From: UBA7803 sp040219135
Lineage (GTDB): Bacteria > Pseudomonadota > Gammaproteobacteria > Pseudomonadales > Azotimanducaceae
Length of the DNA stretch: 64,000 nt
Assembly: GCA_040219135.1 (NCBI GenBank)
Contig: JAVJTA010000014.1
Location: 124,001 to 188,000 of the forward strand
Reading direction: 5' to 3'
The position numbers and the translations under genes are program-made. Under the pieces are notes generated by a model that searched no databases, was not told the DNA's origin, and saw only the letters and a program-made list of their open reading frames with translations. Positions 32,680-41,655 of the stretch are shown in pieces. Within the stretch, counting starts at the first letter, position 1. The number at the start of each line of letters is the position of its first letter.

Positions 32680-35600
32680 TCAGGAACCCTCGCCCGCCGC
32701 CTCGAGCTCCGCTCCGAGCGCGTCTGCGGTCTCCGCCCGCGGCTTCGACCACGGCGCCACCGCCTGATACACCACCGGGGTCAGGTAGAGGGTGAAGAGT
32801 GCCGCCAGCCCGAGTCCAGCGAACACCACCCAGCCGATGGCGTGACGCGCTTCGGCGCCCGGACCCGTGGACAGGATCAGCGGCAGCGCTCCGAGCACCG
32901 TCGACACCAGCGTCATGACGATGGGCCGCAGCCGCACGCGGGCCGCTTCCGTCACCGCGGCCGCCGCGCTCAGGCCGCGATCGCGCAGCTGGTCCGCGAA
33001 CTCGACCAGCATGATGCCGTTCTTGGCCATCAGCCCGACCAGCATCACCAGGCCGACCTGGGAGTACACGTTCAACGACGTACCGGTGAGGAACAGGGAA
33101 AACACCGCGGCCGCCAGGCCGAACGGCACGATCAGCATGACCACCAGGGCGCTGGTGAGGCTCTCGAACTGGGCCACCAGAACCAGGAAAACCACCAGCA
33201 GGGCGATGGCGTAGGTGATCAGGGCATCGCGGTTGGCTTCCTCCAGGGTCGCGGCCTCTCCCAGCGGGATCAGGCTGATCCCCGGCGGCATAATCCTCTG
33301 AGCCAGCGCACGGACGTCGTCGATGGCCGACTGCAGCGGGTACCCGGACGCCACTTCGGCGTCGATTTCGATGCCGCGCCGCTGCGCATGGCGGTCGAGT
33401 TCGGCAGCGACACCCTCTTCCTTCAGCGTCACCAGGCCCGACAGTGGAACCAGCCGGTCGTCGCCCGCCCGCACGTACAGATTGACCAGATCCGACGGTT
33501 CGTCGATGGCGCCGTTCGGCGCTTCGAGAAAGATCGGAATGGCCTCGTCGCCAACGCTCAGGTCTACGAGTTCCTGACCGTCGATCATCGCCTGGAGCGT
33601 GCCGGCCAGGTCAGCGAGCGGCACACCGAGGTCCGCAGCGCGGCGGCGATCCACCTCGACCGACAGCTGCGGCTGGGTCGGCTGGTAGCCGATGCGGGGC
33701 TGCAGTACACCGTCGAGTTCGGTCTCGATGGCATAGGCGAGTTCCTGGGCTGCGGCGTAGATGGTCGGGTAGTCGCTCCCCACCAGCGCCACTTCGAAAC
33801 CACCGCCGCCACCGCGCAGATTGAGGCTGTTCGGGCTGAACATGCGCACGCTTGAGCCGGGCATACCGGCAAACAGCGGCTCCAGCTCCGCCGCAATCTG
33901 CTGCTGCGAGCGCCGCTCGCCCCACGGCGCCAACTGCGCCAGGACCTGGGACCGGTTCGGGTCGTAGCGGCCGACGATGGTGTACAGCGCCGTCGCCTCG
34001 CCCGAGTCCAGCAGCGGCTGCATCACGTCTTCGAGCAGATCGGCCTGCCGTTCCGAATACTCGAGGCCGACGCCGTCGGGCCCGTTGGCCAGCACGAACA
34101 GCGCGCCGCGGTCTTCCTCCGGCAGCAGCTCGCGGTCGAGCAGCGGCAGCAGTGCTGCCGCACCGCCGCCGAGCAGCAGCGCCACCAGGGCGGACACCAG
34201 AGGACGTCGGAGCACCATTGCGAGCGTGCGCGCGTAGCCGTCGCTGCAGCGCTCGCCGAAGCGGGCAAGGGGGCCCCCGGCAGCGCGCGCGCCGGCGTCG
34301 GCGAAACCCGCGAGGGAAGCCGGGACCAGCGACAGGGCAACGAACGAGGAAATGATCACGGCGATGGCGAGCACGATGCCGAACTCCTGAAACAGGCGGC
34401 CGGCCGTACCCGGCAGAAAGGCGATGGGGACGAAGGCCGCCACCAGGACGGCGGTGGTGGCGACCACCGCGAAGAACACCTGGCGGGCGCCGAGCACGGC
34501 GGCCGCACGCGCGCCCAGGCCCTCGAGACGCCGCCGCTGCACGTTTTCGAGCACGATGATCGCATCGTCGACGATCAGTCCGGTCGCCAGCACCAGTGCC
34601 AGCAGGGTCAGAATGTTGATGGAGAACCCCAGCAGCCAGATCGCGGCGACGGTGCCGAGCAGGGCAATGGGAATGGCGAGGCTCGGTACCAGGGTGATGC
34701 GCATCGATCCCGAGAACAGGCGGATCACCAGAATCACCACTAGCGTCGCCAGGCCCAGGGATGTCACCACCTCGCGCACCGAGCCGCGGATGAACTCCGC
34801 ATTGTCGGAGATCTTCTCCAGGGCCACCACGTTCAGCCGATCGTTCAGCCGCGCCACTGCCTGATCCACCGCCTTGGCGATCTCGATGGTGTTCGAACCC
34901 GCCTGGCGCACCACCTCCAGGCCCAGGACCCGACGTCCGTTCAGCCGGCTGAATGACTCAGCGTCCTCGGGACCGAACACCACGCTGGCGATATCGCCGA
35001 CCCGGACGTTGCCGCGCACCACCATGTCGGCGACGGCCGCCTCGGTGACCGCCGAGGCGTTGGCGCGCACCAGCAGACTCTGATCGCTCGACCGGAAACT
35101 GCCGACCGGCACGTCGAGCGCGGCTTCGCGCAGCACGGCGGCGACGTCACTGATGCTGAGTCCGTAGCTCGACATCCGCAGCGGATCCACCACCACCCGG
35201 AGAAAACGCTGGCGCTGTCCGAACAGCGGCACGTCGGCGACACCGGCGATGGAGATGAGCTCCGGGACGATGTCCTGCTCGACGATCCGGGTGAGGTCGG
35301 CCTCGTCGAGGACATCGCTGTAGGCGGCCAGGGTGACGATCGGTTCGGCGTCTTCGTCGGCTTTGAACACCGTCAGCTGCTCGAGGCCATCGGGCAGCTC
35401 CCGGGACACCCGGCTGACGGCCTCGCGCACGTCGGCGGCGGCCGCGTCGAGTTCGACGCCGGGCTGAAACTCCACCCGGATGCGGGCGCTGTTCTCCTCG
35501 GAGGAGGATTCGATGGAACGCACGCCGGACACCCGGGCGACCGCGCCCTCCAGACGGCTGGTGACCTCGGCGTCCATGGTTTCCGGGGAGGCACCCGGAT

Positions 35601-35766
35601 ACTGCGCGCGCACGCTGACGATCGGGGTGTCGACGTCCGGAAGCTCGCGCACTTCCACCCCGAACAGCGCCGCGATCCCGGCGATGACGATGAGCAGGTT
35701 TAGGACGCTGACCAGCCACGGCCGGCTCACCCCCAGGGCCGGCAGGTCCATGCGCGGGGCGGTCAC
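32680..35766 (-). CDS. RND multidrug-efflux permease (HAE1 type)
   Basis: 1028 residues with twelve expected membrane helices and two large periplasmic loops. The proton-relay pair is LATGLIVDDAIIVLENVQRR in TM4, and the N-terminus VRELPDVDTPIVSVRAQYPG matches the MdtB/MexK/VexF-like subgroup. It starts ATG 35766, overlapping the adaptor stop (ATGA). It should pump hydrophobic or amphiphilic compounds with proton antiport together with the adaptor at 35763-36905 and a TolC-type outer-membrane channel encoded elsewhere. The substrate range cannot be predicted. It could also export a metabolite made by this region. Confidence 0.93.
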   Translation of the reverse strand: MTAPRMDLPALGVSRPWLVSVLNLLIVIAGIAALFGVEVRELPDVDTPIVSVRAQYPGASPETMDAEVTSRLEGAVARVSGVRSIESSSEENSARIRVEFQPGVELDAAAADVREAVSRVSRELPDGLEQLTVFKADEDAEPIVTLAAYSDVLDEADLTRIVEQDIVPELISIAGVADVPLFGQRQRFLRVVVDPLRMSSYGLSISDVAAVLREAALDVPVGSFRSSDQSLLVRANASAVTEAAVADMVVRGNVRVGDIASVVFGPEDAESFSRLNGRRVLGLEVVRQAGSNTIEIAKAVDQAVARLNDRLNVVALEKISDNAEFIRGSVREVVTSLGLATLVVILVIRLFSGSMRITLVPSLAIPIALLGTVAAIWLLGFSINILTLLALVLATGLIVDDAIIVLENVQRRRLEGLGARAAAVLGARQVFFAVVATTAVLVAAFVPIAFLPGTAGRLFQEFGIVLAIAVIISSFVALSLVPASLAGFADAGARAAGGPLARFGERCSDGYARTLAMVLRRPLVSALVALLLGGGAAALLPLLDRELLPEEDRGALFVLANGPDGVGLEYSERQADLLEDVMQPLLDSGEATALYTIVGRYDPNRSQVLAQLAPWGERRSQQQIAAELEPLFAGMPGSSVRMFSPNSLNLRGGGGGFEVALVGSDYPTIYAAAQELAYAIETELDGVLQPRIGYQPTQPQLSVEVDRRRAADLGVPLADLAGTLQAMIDGQELVDLSVGDEAIPIFLEAPNGAIDEPSDLVNLYVRAGDDRLVPLSGLVTLKEEGVAAELDRHAQRRGIEIDAEVASGYPLQSAIDDVRALAQRIMPPGISLIPLGEAATLEEANRDALITYAIALLVVFLVLVAQFESLTSALVVMLIVPFGLAAAVFSLFLTGTSLNVYSQVGLVMLVGLMAKNGIMLVEFADQLRDRGLSAAAAVTEAARVRLRPIVMTLVSTVLGALPLILSTGPGAEARHAIGWVVFAGLGLAALFTLYLTPVVYQAVAPWSKPRAETADALGAELEAAGEGS

Positions 35767-36905
35767 TCGGCGCCCGCCCGCGCGGCGGCCTCCTGGCCGA
35801 GGACCGCGCGGGCGTCGCGCGCCAGCGCGTCGGCATCGAGGGCGCGCACGAGCGTGCCCTGGCGCATGCGCTGCACGCCCTCCGCCACCACGCGCTCACC
35901 GTCGGCCAGTGCCGCATCGACCAGCACGCGTCCCTGGCGGCGCTGAACCACCCGGGCGTCGACCCGGTCGGCACGCCCTTCACGGACCGCCCACACATAG
36001 GGACCGCTCGCGCCCCATTGCAGCGCCACTTCCGGCACCACCGGCCAGACCGCGCCATCGAGGTCCAGCTCGACCCGGAAGCTCATCCCCGGTCGCAGCC
36101 GATCGTCGTCGTTAGGCAAGCGCGCGCGAACCGTGAAAGAACGGCTCACCGGATCGATCCGGCTGCCAAGGGAGATCACCGGGCCGGATGCCTCCAGCCG
36201 GTCCGCGGTCCAGGACTGAACTTCGATGACGTCGCCGATCTCGAGGCGACGTACGAACGCCTCGGGAACCTCGAAGAACACCAGCAGCGCCGAGCGATCG
36301 TCGAGAGTGGTGATCGGCGTGGTGGGCTCGACCCGGTCCCCGGGCTCGACGTCGGTGAGCCCCACTGCACCCGCGAACGGCGCGCGCAGAAACCGCCGAT
36401 CCAGGTCGACGCGCGCCCGGTCCAGTTCGATGCGGGCCTGCTCCATCGCCGTGCGAGCGGCGTCGAGCGTCGTGGGCGGAACGGCGTCCATGCCGCGCGC
36501 CTCTTCATAGCGCCGGAACAGCACCCGGGCGTCTGCGAGCGTGACCTCGGCGAGTTCCACCGCCAGCTTCTGATCCCGGGCATCCAGCGCCACCAGCAGA
36601 TCCCCCTCGGCGACCCGCTCCCCGCCTTCGAAGTTGACCGCTACGATCTCGCCCGAGGCCTCGGGATGCATCGCCACGGAGCGGACCGCCCGGGACGTAC
36701 CTACGGCTTCGATCCGACTGGCCTCGGGCTCGGAGCGCACCGGAACGGCGATCACCGGAATGGCCGTGGCGGCGCCGCTGTGCGCCGGCGCGGACGACTC
36801 CTGCGTGCACCCGCCCAGCCAGACCAGCAGCACAAGCGCGAGCGCACCGCGCCGCGCGCCGCGCTGACGCCGGAGCCGGCGGCGTTTCAGGACGAGGTCT
36901 TTCAT
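35763..36905 (-). CDS. RND periplasmic adaptor lipoprotein
   Basis: 380 residues from ATG 36905; the frame extends 30 codons upstream, but this start places a signal peptide and the lipobox VWLGGC (Cys33) at the N-terminus. Later segments AMHPEASGEIVAVNFEGGERV (lipoyl half-motif), a coiled region near 125-170, and FLRAPFAGAVGLTDVEPGDRV (second half-motif) define the HlyD/MexA adaptor fold. It links the permease to an outer-membrane channel. It overlaps the permease by four bases. The SDR gene ends 61 bases upstream, so the pair may have its own promoter there. Confidence 0.9.
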   Translation of the reverse strand: MKDLVLKRRRLRRQRGARRGALALVLLVWLGGCTQESSAPAHSGAATAIPVIAVPVRSEPEASRIEAVGTSRAVRSVAMHPEASGEIVAVNFEGGERVAEGDLLVALDARDQKLAVELAEVTLADARVLFRRYEEARGMDAVPPTTLDAARTAMEQARIELDRARVDLDRRFLRAPFAGAVGLTDVEPGDRVEPTTPITTLDDRSALLVFFEVPEAFVRRLEIGDVIEVQSWTADRLEASGPVISLGSRIDPVSRSFTVRARLPNDDDRLRPGMSFRVELDLDGAVWPVVPEVALQWGASGPYVWAVREGRADRVDARVVQRRQGRVLVDAALADGERVVAEGVQRMRQGTLVRALDADALARDARAVLGQEAAARAGAE

Positions 36906-36966
36906 CCAGGCACGAAAACATGGGTACCGTGAAGCCCCGGTGAACGACGTGCCGCCCGGGTTGCGT

Positions 36967-37740
36967 TCAAGCAGCGGGATAAGCCGAACCGCCATCGATC
37001 TTCAGGATCGCCCCGGTGGTGTAGCTCGACGCGGCGCTGGCGAAGTACAGTGCGGCCCCCACCACCTCGTCCGGCTCACCGCCGCGCTGCAACGGGATCC
37101 CGGTCCGGGCCCGCTGTTCGAAGGCCTCCATGTCCCAGGCCTTGCTGATGTCGGTGAGAAACGGTCCCGGCATGATGCAGTTCACCCGGACCTTTGGCGC
37201 GTACGCCCTGGCCAACCCCAGGGTCATGGCATTGAGCCCGGCTTTGGCCATGCCGTACGGGAGTTCCGTGGGCGTCGGCTGCACGGCCGCGACGCTGCTG
37301 ACGTTGATGATGGAGCCGCCCTCGCCCGCCGCCATGCGTTCACCGATGAGCGACGACAGCCGGAACGGGCCACGCAGATTGACGTCCAGAACCTTGTCGT
37401 AGAGCGCCTGAGTAATCGCCGTGAGCGACTCGTACAGCGGCGACATGCCGGCGTTGTTCACCAGCACGTCGACCCGCCCGAACTCGCGATAGGCGAGATC
37501 GACCAGGGCGTCGGCGGCGTCCCAGTCGCCGGCATGGTAGGCGCTGCCGAGGCAACGCTGGCCCGATGCTTCACCGACTTCCCGGGCCGCCGCATCGCAG
37601 GCTTCCTGCTTGCGGCTGGCAATGAGCACACTGGCTCCGGCCGTCGCGAACGCCCGGCACATTTCCAGTCCGAGCCCGCGACTGCCACCGGTCACCACGG
37701 CCACTTTGCCCGACAGATCGAACAGCTCATTCGCACTCAT
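36967..37740 (-). CDS. SDR-family oxidoreductase
   Basis: 257 residues from ATG 37740, which overlaps the pyrophosphatase stop. The upstream part of the open frame is antisense noise. The NAD(P) loop is VVTGGSRGLGLE, the NNAG motif is NNAGMSPL, the catalytic serine is in INVSSVAAV, and the catalytic pair is Tyr/Lys in LPYGMAKAG. No basic residue follows the glycine loop that would point clearly to NADPH. Location with an acyl-CoA synthetase and acyl-CoA dehydrogenase suggests a 3-hydroxyacyl or steroid-like hydroxy substrate. It could be a gluconate-5-dehydrogenase-like or FabG-like protein. Confidence 0.85.
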   Translation of the reverse strand: MSANELFDLSGKVAVVTGGSRGLGLEMCRAFATAGASVLIASRKQEACDAAAREVGEASGQRCLGSAYHAGDWDAADALVDLAYREFGRVDVLVNNAGMSPLYESLTAITQALYDKVLDVNLRGPFRLSSLIGERMAAGEGGSIINVSSVAAVQPTPTELPYGMAKAGLNAMTLGLARAYAPKVRVNCIMPGPFLTDISKAWDMEAFEQRARTGIPLQRGGEPDEVVGAALYFASAASSYTTGAILKIDGGSAYPAA

Positions 37741-38279
37741 TCCAGGTTCTCCCCTTCCGCGACCCGACGCAGCGCCTTGTCGATGTAAGCGCGGGCAGCG
37801 GCGGCGTCGCCCCAGCCGCGCACCTTGACCCATTTGCCCCGCTCCAGATCCTTGTAGTGGGCGAAGAAGTGCTCGATGGTATGAATCAGGCCTTCCGGCA
37901 GGTCGGCCGCCGCCTGCACGTGATCGTAGATGCGCGCCACCTTCGAAATCGGCACCGCGACGATCTTGGCGTCATCGCCGGCCTCGTCCTCCATCTCCAG
38001 CACCCCTACGGGCCGACAGGTGATGACCGTCCCGGCGATGAGCGGATGGGGCGTCACCACCATTACGTCCAGCGGATCGCCGTCGTCGGCCAGGGAATCG
38101 GGCACGTAGCCGTAGTTGCAAGGGTAGAACATGGCCGTGCGCATGAAGCGGTCCACGAATACCGCCCCGGACGCCTTGTCGACCTCGTACTTCACAGGGC
38201 CGGTGTTGGCCGGAATCTCCACCACCACGTTGATCTCGTCGGGCGCGTTCGCGCCGGGACCCACCTCCTTCAAACTCAT
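37737..38279 (-). CDS. ppa: Inorganic pyrophosphatase
   Basis: 180 residues from ATG 38279, normal for family I enzymes. It hydrolyses pyrophosphate to phosphate. The metal and substrate motifs YEVDKASGAVFVDRF, CNYGYVPDSLADDGDPLDVMV and EHFFAHYKDLERGKWVKVRGW are present. It lies 13 bases downstream of an acyl-CoA synthetase gene, a sensible pairing because ligation to CoA releases pyrophosphate. Four bases overlap the SDR. Part of a minus-strand catabolic unit 41070 to 36967. Confidence 0.95.
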   Translation of the reverse strand: MSLKEVGPGANAPDEINVVVEIPANTGPVKYEVDKASGAVFVDRFMRTAMFYPCNYGYVPDSLADDGDPLDVMVVTPHPLIAGTVITCRPVGVLEMEDEAGDDAKIVAVPISKVARIYDHVQAAADLPEGLIHTIEHFFAHYKDLERGKWVKVRGWGDAAAARAYIDKALRRVAEGENLE

Positions 38280-38292
38280 GGGACACTCACTC

Positions 38293-39885
38293 CTAGTTGA
38301 CGTTGCGCTCCATGCCTTCCCAGTAGGGCTTGCGCAGCTCGCGTTTGAGAATCTTGCCGGAGGGGTTGCGCGGCAGCTCGTCGATGAAATCCACACTCTT
38401 CGGCAGCTTGTAGCGGGCGATGCGCTCCTGGGCGAAGCCGATGATGTCGTCGGCGCTGGCTTCGACCCCCGGTTTCAGCACGACGACCGCTTTTACGGCC
38501 TCCCCCCAGCGCTCGTCAGGCACACCGATCACGGCGACGTCGGCAATGGCCGGATGGCCGAACAGAGCGCTCTCCACTTCCGCCGGATAGATGTTCTCGG
38601 CGCCGGAGACGATCATGTCCTTGACCCGGTCGTGAACGTAGACGTAGCCGTCCTCGTCCAGATAGCCCGCGTCGCCCGTGTGCACGAAACCGTCCACCAG
38701 GGTCTTTTCCGTGGCTTCGGCCAGGTTCCAGTAGCCCTTCATGTTCACCGGCGAGGCGATGCAGATCTCACCGACCTGGCGGACCGGCAGCTCCGCGCCA
38801 TCTTCGCCCACCACCTTGATCCGCACCCCGGGGAACGGCTTGCCGGCGGAGCGCATGCGCTCGTTGCCCGCCAGGTCGTGGTCCTGCGGCGGCAGGTAGG
38901 AGGCGGATCCGGTGGTTTCGGTCATGCCGTAGAGCTGCACGAAGCCGCAGTGGAACACCTCGATGGCTTCGCGCAGCAGATCCAGCGGTATCGGCGACGC
39001 GCCGTAGCAGATGTAAGCCACTGACGAATAGTCGGTGCTGCGCGCCTGCGGATGCTGCAGCACCATGCGGATCGCCGCGGGGACCAGAAACAGCTTGCTG
39101 ATGCCGAACTGCTGGATCATTTCCAGCGCCCCGCCAGGGTCGAATTCGCGCACCACGATGTTGCGCGCGCCGGGACGCAGCCCCATCAATCCCCAGCCGA
39201 CCCCGCCGATGTGAAAACTCGGCATGGCGACGAGATTGACGTCGTGTTCGGTCCACTCGTTGAAGGCCATATCGGCCGCCGGCGGATGGCGCCAGAGATC
39301 GAAGAAGCAGCGCTGCATGAGCTGCACGCCCTTGGGATGGCCGGTGGTACCGCTGGTATACATCTGAATGGCGACATCGTCGGTGCTGACCGGAACCGCA
39401 GGATCGGTATCGTCCTGGGCGTCGCGCCAGCTCTCGAAGCTCTGCCAGCTGTGGTGGTCGTCGCCCATCGCCACCACCCGCTTCAGCGACGGGACCTGGT
39501 CGCGAACCTTCTCCACCAGCGCGTAGAAGTCGGGCCCGACGAAAAGGATCTCGGCGCGGCTGTCGTTGAGGATGTAGGCGACCTCGGGAGGGGCCAGGCG
39601 CCAGTTGATGCCGACGGATACGGTGTTGGACTTGGCGCAGCCGAACACGATCTCGTAGAAGTGATCGGAGTTCTTGTCCATGAAGCCCACCCGGGAACCG
39701 GGGGCGAGACCGTCGGCAAGCAGGCCGTTGGCCACCTGGCTGGCATGTCGGTCGAGCTCTGCGTAAGAGGTGGAGCGGCCTTCGAAGCGCATGGCTTCCT
39801 TCTCCGGGCGCTGGCGCGCATGAAAGCGCGCCAGATCACCCAGGGTGTCGACTTCTTCCAGCGTCGCCGGAATCGATCTGCTCAT
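38293..39885 (-). CDS. Acyl-CoA synthetase (AMP-binding)
   Basis: 530 residues. The P-loop MYTSGTTGHPKGV, the adenine motif YGMTETTG, the hinge HDRVKDMIVSGAENIYPAEVE and the catalytic-lysine motif NPSGKILKREL near the C-terminus are all intact. It should adenylate a carboxylic acid and transfer it to CoA; fatty, branched-chain, aromatic or steroid side-chain acids are all possible. It lies between an acyl-CoA dehydrogenase (27 bases upstream) and the pyrophosphatase (13 bases downstream), so activation and first oxidation of one substrate appear linked. Confidence 0.9.
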   Translation of the reverse strand: MSRSIPATLEEVDTLGDLARFHARQRPEKEAMRFEGRSTSYAELDRHASQVANGLLADGLAPGSRVGFMDKNSDHFYEIVFGCAKSNTVSVGINWRLAPPEVAYILNDSRAEILFVGPDFYALVEKVRDQVPSLKRVVAMGDDHHSWQSFESWRDAQDDTDPAVPVSTDDVAIQMYTSGTTGHPKGVQLMQRCFFDLWRHPPAADMAFNEWTEHDVNLVAMPSFHIGGVGWGLMGLRPGARNIVVREFDPGGALEMIQQFGISKLFLVPAAIRMVLQHPQARSTDYSSVAYICYGASPIPLDLLREAIEVFHCGFVQLYGMTETTGSASYLPPQDHDLAGNERMRSAGKPFPGVRIKVVGEDGAELPVRQVGEICIASPVNMKGYWNLAEATEKTLVDGFVHTGDAGYLDEDGYVYVHDRVKDMIVSGAENIYPAEVESALFGHPAIADVAVIGVPDERWGEAVKAVVVLKPGVEASADDIIGFAQERIARYKLPKSVDFIDELPRNPSGKILKRELRKPYWEGMERNVN

Positions 39886-39912
39886 GATTTACCTCGCGGA
39901 GTCAGCGCCGCA

Positions 39913-41070
39913 TCAGAACGAGCGCGGCATACCGAGCACGTGCTCGCCGATGTAGCTGAGTATCAGGTTGGTGGAGATCGGTGCGATCTGGTAGAGCCGG
40001 GTTTCGCGGAATTTGCGCTCGATATGGTACTCCTTGGCGAACGCGAACCCGCCGTGGGTCTGCATGCAGACGTCGCCGGCGCGCCAGGAGGCTTCCGAGG
40101 CCAGCATCTTCGCCATGTTCGCTTCCGCCCCGCAGGGCTCGCCGGCATCGAACATGCCGGCAGCCTTGTCCACCATCAGCCCCGCCGCCTCCACTTCGGC
40201 GTAGCAGCGCGCAATCGGGAACTGCACGCCCTGGTTCTGGCCGATCGGGCGACCGAACACCACCCGATCGTTGGCGTAGGCCGTAGCCTTGTCGACGAAG
40301 TAGCGTCCGTCGCCCACGCACTCCGCGGCGATGAGAATGCGCTCGGCGTTCATGCCGTCGAGAATGACCTTGAATCCGGCGCCCTCCTCGCCGAGCAGGT
40401 TGTCCCGGGGGATCGCCAGATCATCGAAGAAAAGCTCGCATGAATGATGATTGATCATCGAGTCGATGGGCCGCACGGTGAGGCCGTTGCCGAGCGCGGC
40501 CCGCACGTCGACGATGAACGCCGACAGTCCCTGGGTTTTCTTCTGCACCTGATCGAGCGGCGTGGTGCGCGCCAGCAGCACCATCAGGTCGGAGTGCTCG
40601 ATGCGGCTGATCCAGACCTTCTGGCCGTTGATCCGGTAGACGTCGCCGTCGCGGCGCGCCGTGGTCTTCAGACTGGTGGTATCGGTCCCCGTGGTGGGCT
40701 CGGTGACCCCGAAGCTCTGCAGACGCAGTTCGCCGGCGGCAATGGCCGGAAGATAGCGGCGCTTCTGCTCCTCGCTACCGTGACGCAGCACCGAGCCCAT
40801 GACGTACATCTGCGCGTGACAGGCGCCGGCGTGGGCACCCGAGCGGCACACCTCCTCCATGACCACGGACGCCTCCCGGACCCCGAGTCCGGCACCGCCG
40901 TACTCCTCGGGTATGAGCACCGTCAGAAATCCGGCCTCGGTGAGCTCGCGGACGAACGCCGTGGGGTAGCCGCGCTCGCGGTCGAGCCCGAGCCAGTACT
41001 CCTCGCCGTAGCGCTCGCACAGCGCGCGCACGGCGCTGCGGATCTCTCGGGTTTCCGGGCTGTCGTTCAT
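39913..41070 (-). CDS. Acyl-CoA dehydrogenase
   Basis: 385 residues from ATG 41070 with AGGAAAA upstream; the 17-codon extension before it looks noncoding. SFGVTEPTTGTDTTSLK and YRINGQKVWISRIEHSD form the FAD pocket, and CMQTHGGFAFAKEYHIER is the C-terminal motif. The catalytic glutamate is not obvious at the usual place in the short C-terminus. It heads the minus-strand unit acyl-CoA dehydrogenase, acyl-CoA synthetase, pyrophosphatase, SDR. Its partner substrate is unknown; heteromeric steroid-type dehydrogenases have two such subunits, but only one is here. Confidence 0.87.
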   Translation of the reverse strand: MNDSPETREIRSAVRALCERYGEEYWLGLDRERGYPTAFVRELTEAGFLTVLIPEEYGGAGLGVREASVVMEEVCRSGAHAGACHAQMYVMGSVLRHGSEEQKRRYLPAIAAGELRLQSFGVTEPTTGTDTTSLKTTARRDGDVYRINGQKVWISRIEHSDLMVLLARTTPLDQVQKKTQGLSAFIVDVRAALGNGLTVRPIDSMINHHSCELFFDDLAIPRDNLLGEEGAGFKVILDGMNAERILIAAECVGDGRYFVDKATAYANDRVVFGRPIGQNQGVQFPIARCYAEVEAAGLMVDKAAGMFDAGEPCGAEANMAKMLASEASWRAGDVCMQTHGGFAFAKEYHIERKFRETRLYQIAPISTNLILSYIGEHVLGMPRSF

Positions 41071-41139
41071 GCCGTTTTCCTGCCTGCAGCCGCCGGGCGT
41101 GACAGGGTACCGGATACGCAATGCCGGAGGAACGGCGGA

Positions 41140-41655
41140 TCAGGGCGCGGGGCGCACCGTCAGGACGCCGCCCGATTCCAGCCGCATGACCGTCCGGAAG
41201 GTCCTCGCCGTCACCACGACGTGCTCGCCGGGCGCCACCGGATCACGGTCGGCCTCGACCTCCAGCCAGCGCTCACCGTTGGACAGGGTCAGCAGCCGCC
41301 GGCCGAGCGCCGTCACCTCGACGCGTTCGACGGTGGCCGTCGTGCCATCGGCCCGCCCTTCCCGCCTGACACGTTCGCGCTGCCGGGACTCGTTGGCGAC
41401 CGCCGCGGGCAGCTCGGCAGACCGTTCGCCGGTTCCGCCGGGCGCGGCGCGCAGCGCCCGGGCGGCCGCGTCGTAGCAGGCGAGCCGACGCGCCGCATCG
41501 GTTTCATCCAGACACAGGAGCACGTCGGCGACGTCGGCCCGCAGGCCGCTTACGCCCATCAAAGCGAACAGCATGAGAACCGCGGCCGCACCGAAGCTGG
41601 CGGGCGACCGCGGGTATTCCGGGCGGCACTGGACGGCCGCCCGGTCAGGACTCAC
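41140..41655 (-). CDS. Small exported protein with CLDETDAARRLACYD motif
   Basis: 171 residues from GTG 41655, which overlaps the receptor stop as GTGA. A hydrophobic signal segment (about residues 23-40) precedes VLLCLDETDAARRLACYDAA, a motif recurring in many short proteobacterial exported proteins of unknown role. The C-terminal TATVERVEVTALGRRLLTLSNGERWLEVE reads like a small beta-barrel. Tight coupling to the TonB receptor suggests it works with it in the envelope. An ORF to 41682 exists but the GTGA junction is more convincing. Confidence 0.6.
   Translation of the reverse strand: MSPDRAAVQCRPEYPRSPASFGAAAVLMLFALMGVSGLRADVADVLLCLDETDAARRLACYDAAARALRAAPGGTGERSAELPAAVANESRQRERVRREGRADGTTATVERVEVTALGRRLLTLSNGERWLEVEADRDPVAPGEHVVVTARTFRTVMRLESGGVLTVRPAP

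Noticed and set aside
36906..36995. Upstream extension of the RND adaptor frame
   Set aside because: The ATG at 36905 gives a signal peptide and lipobox at the expected place, whereas the extension has neither.
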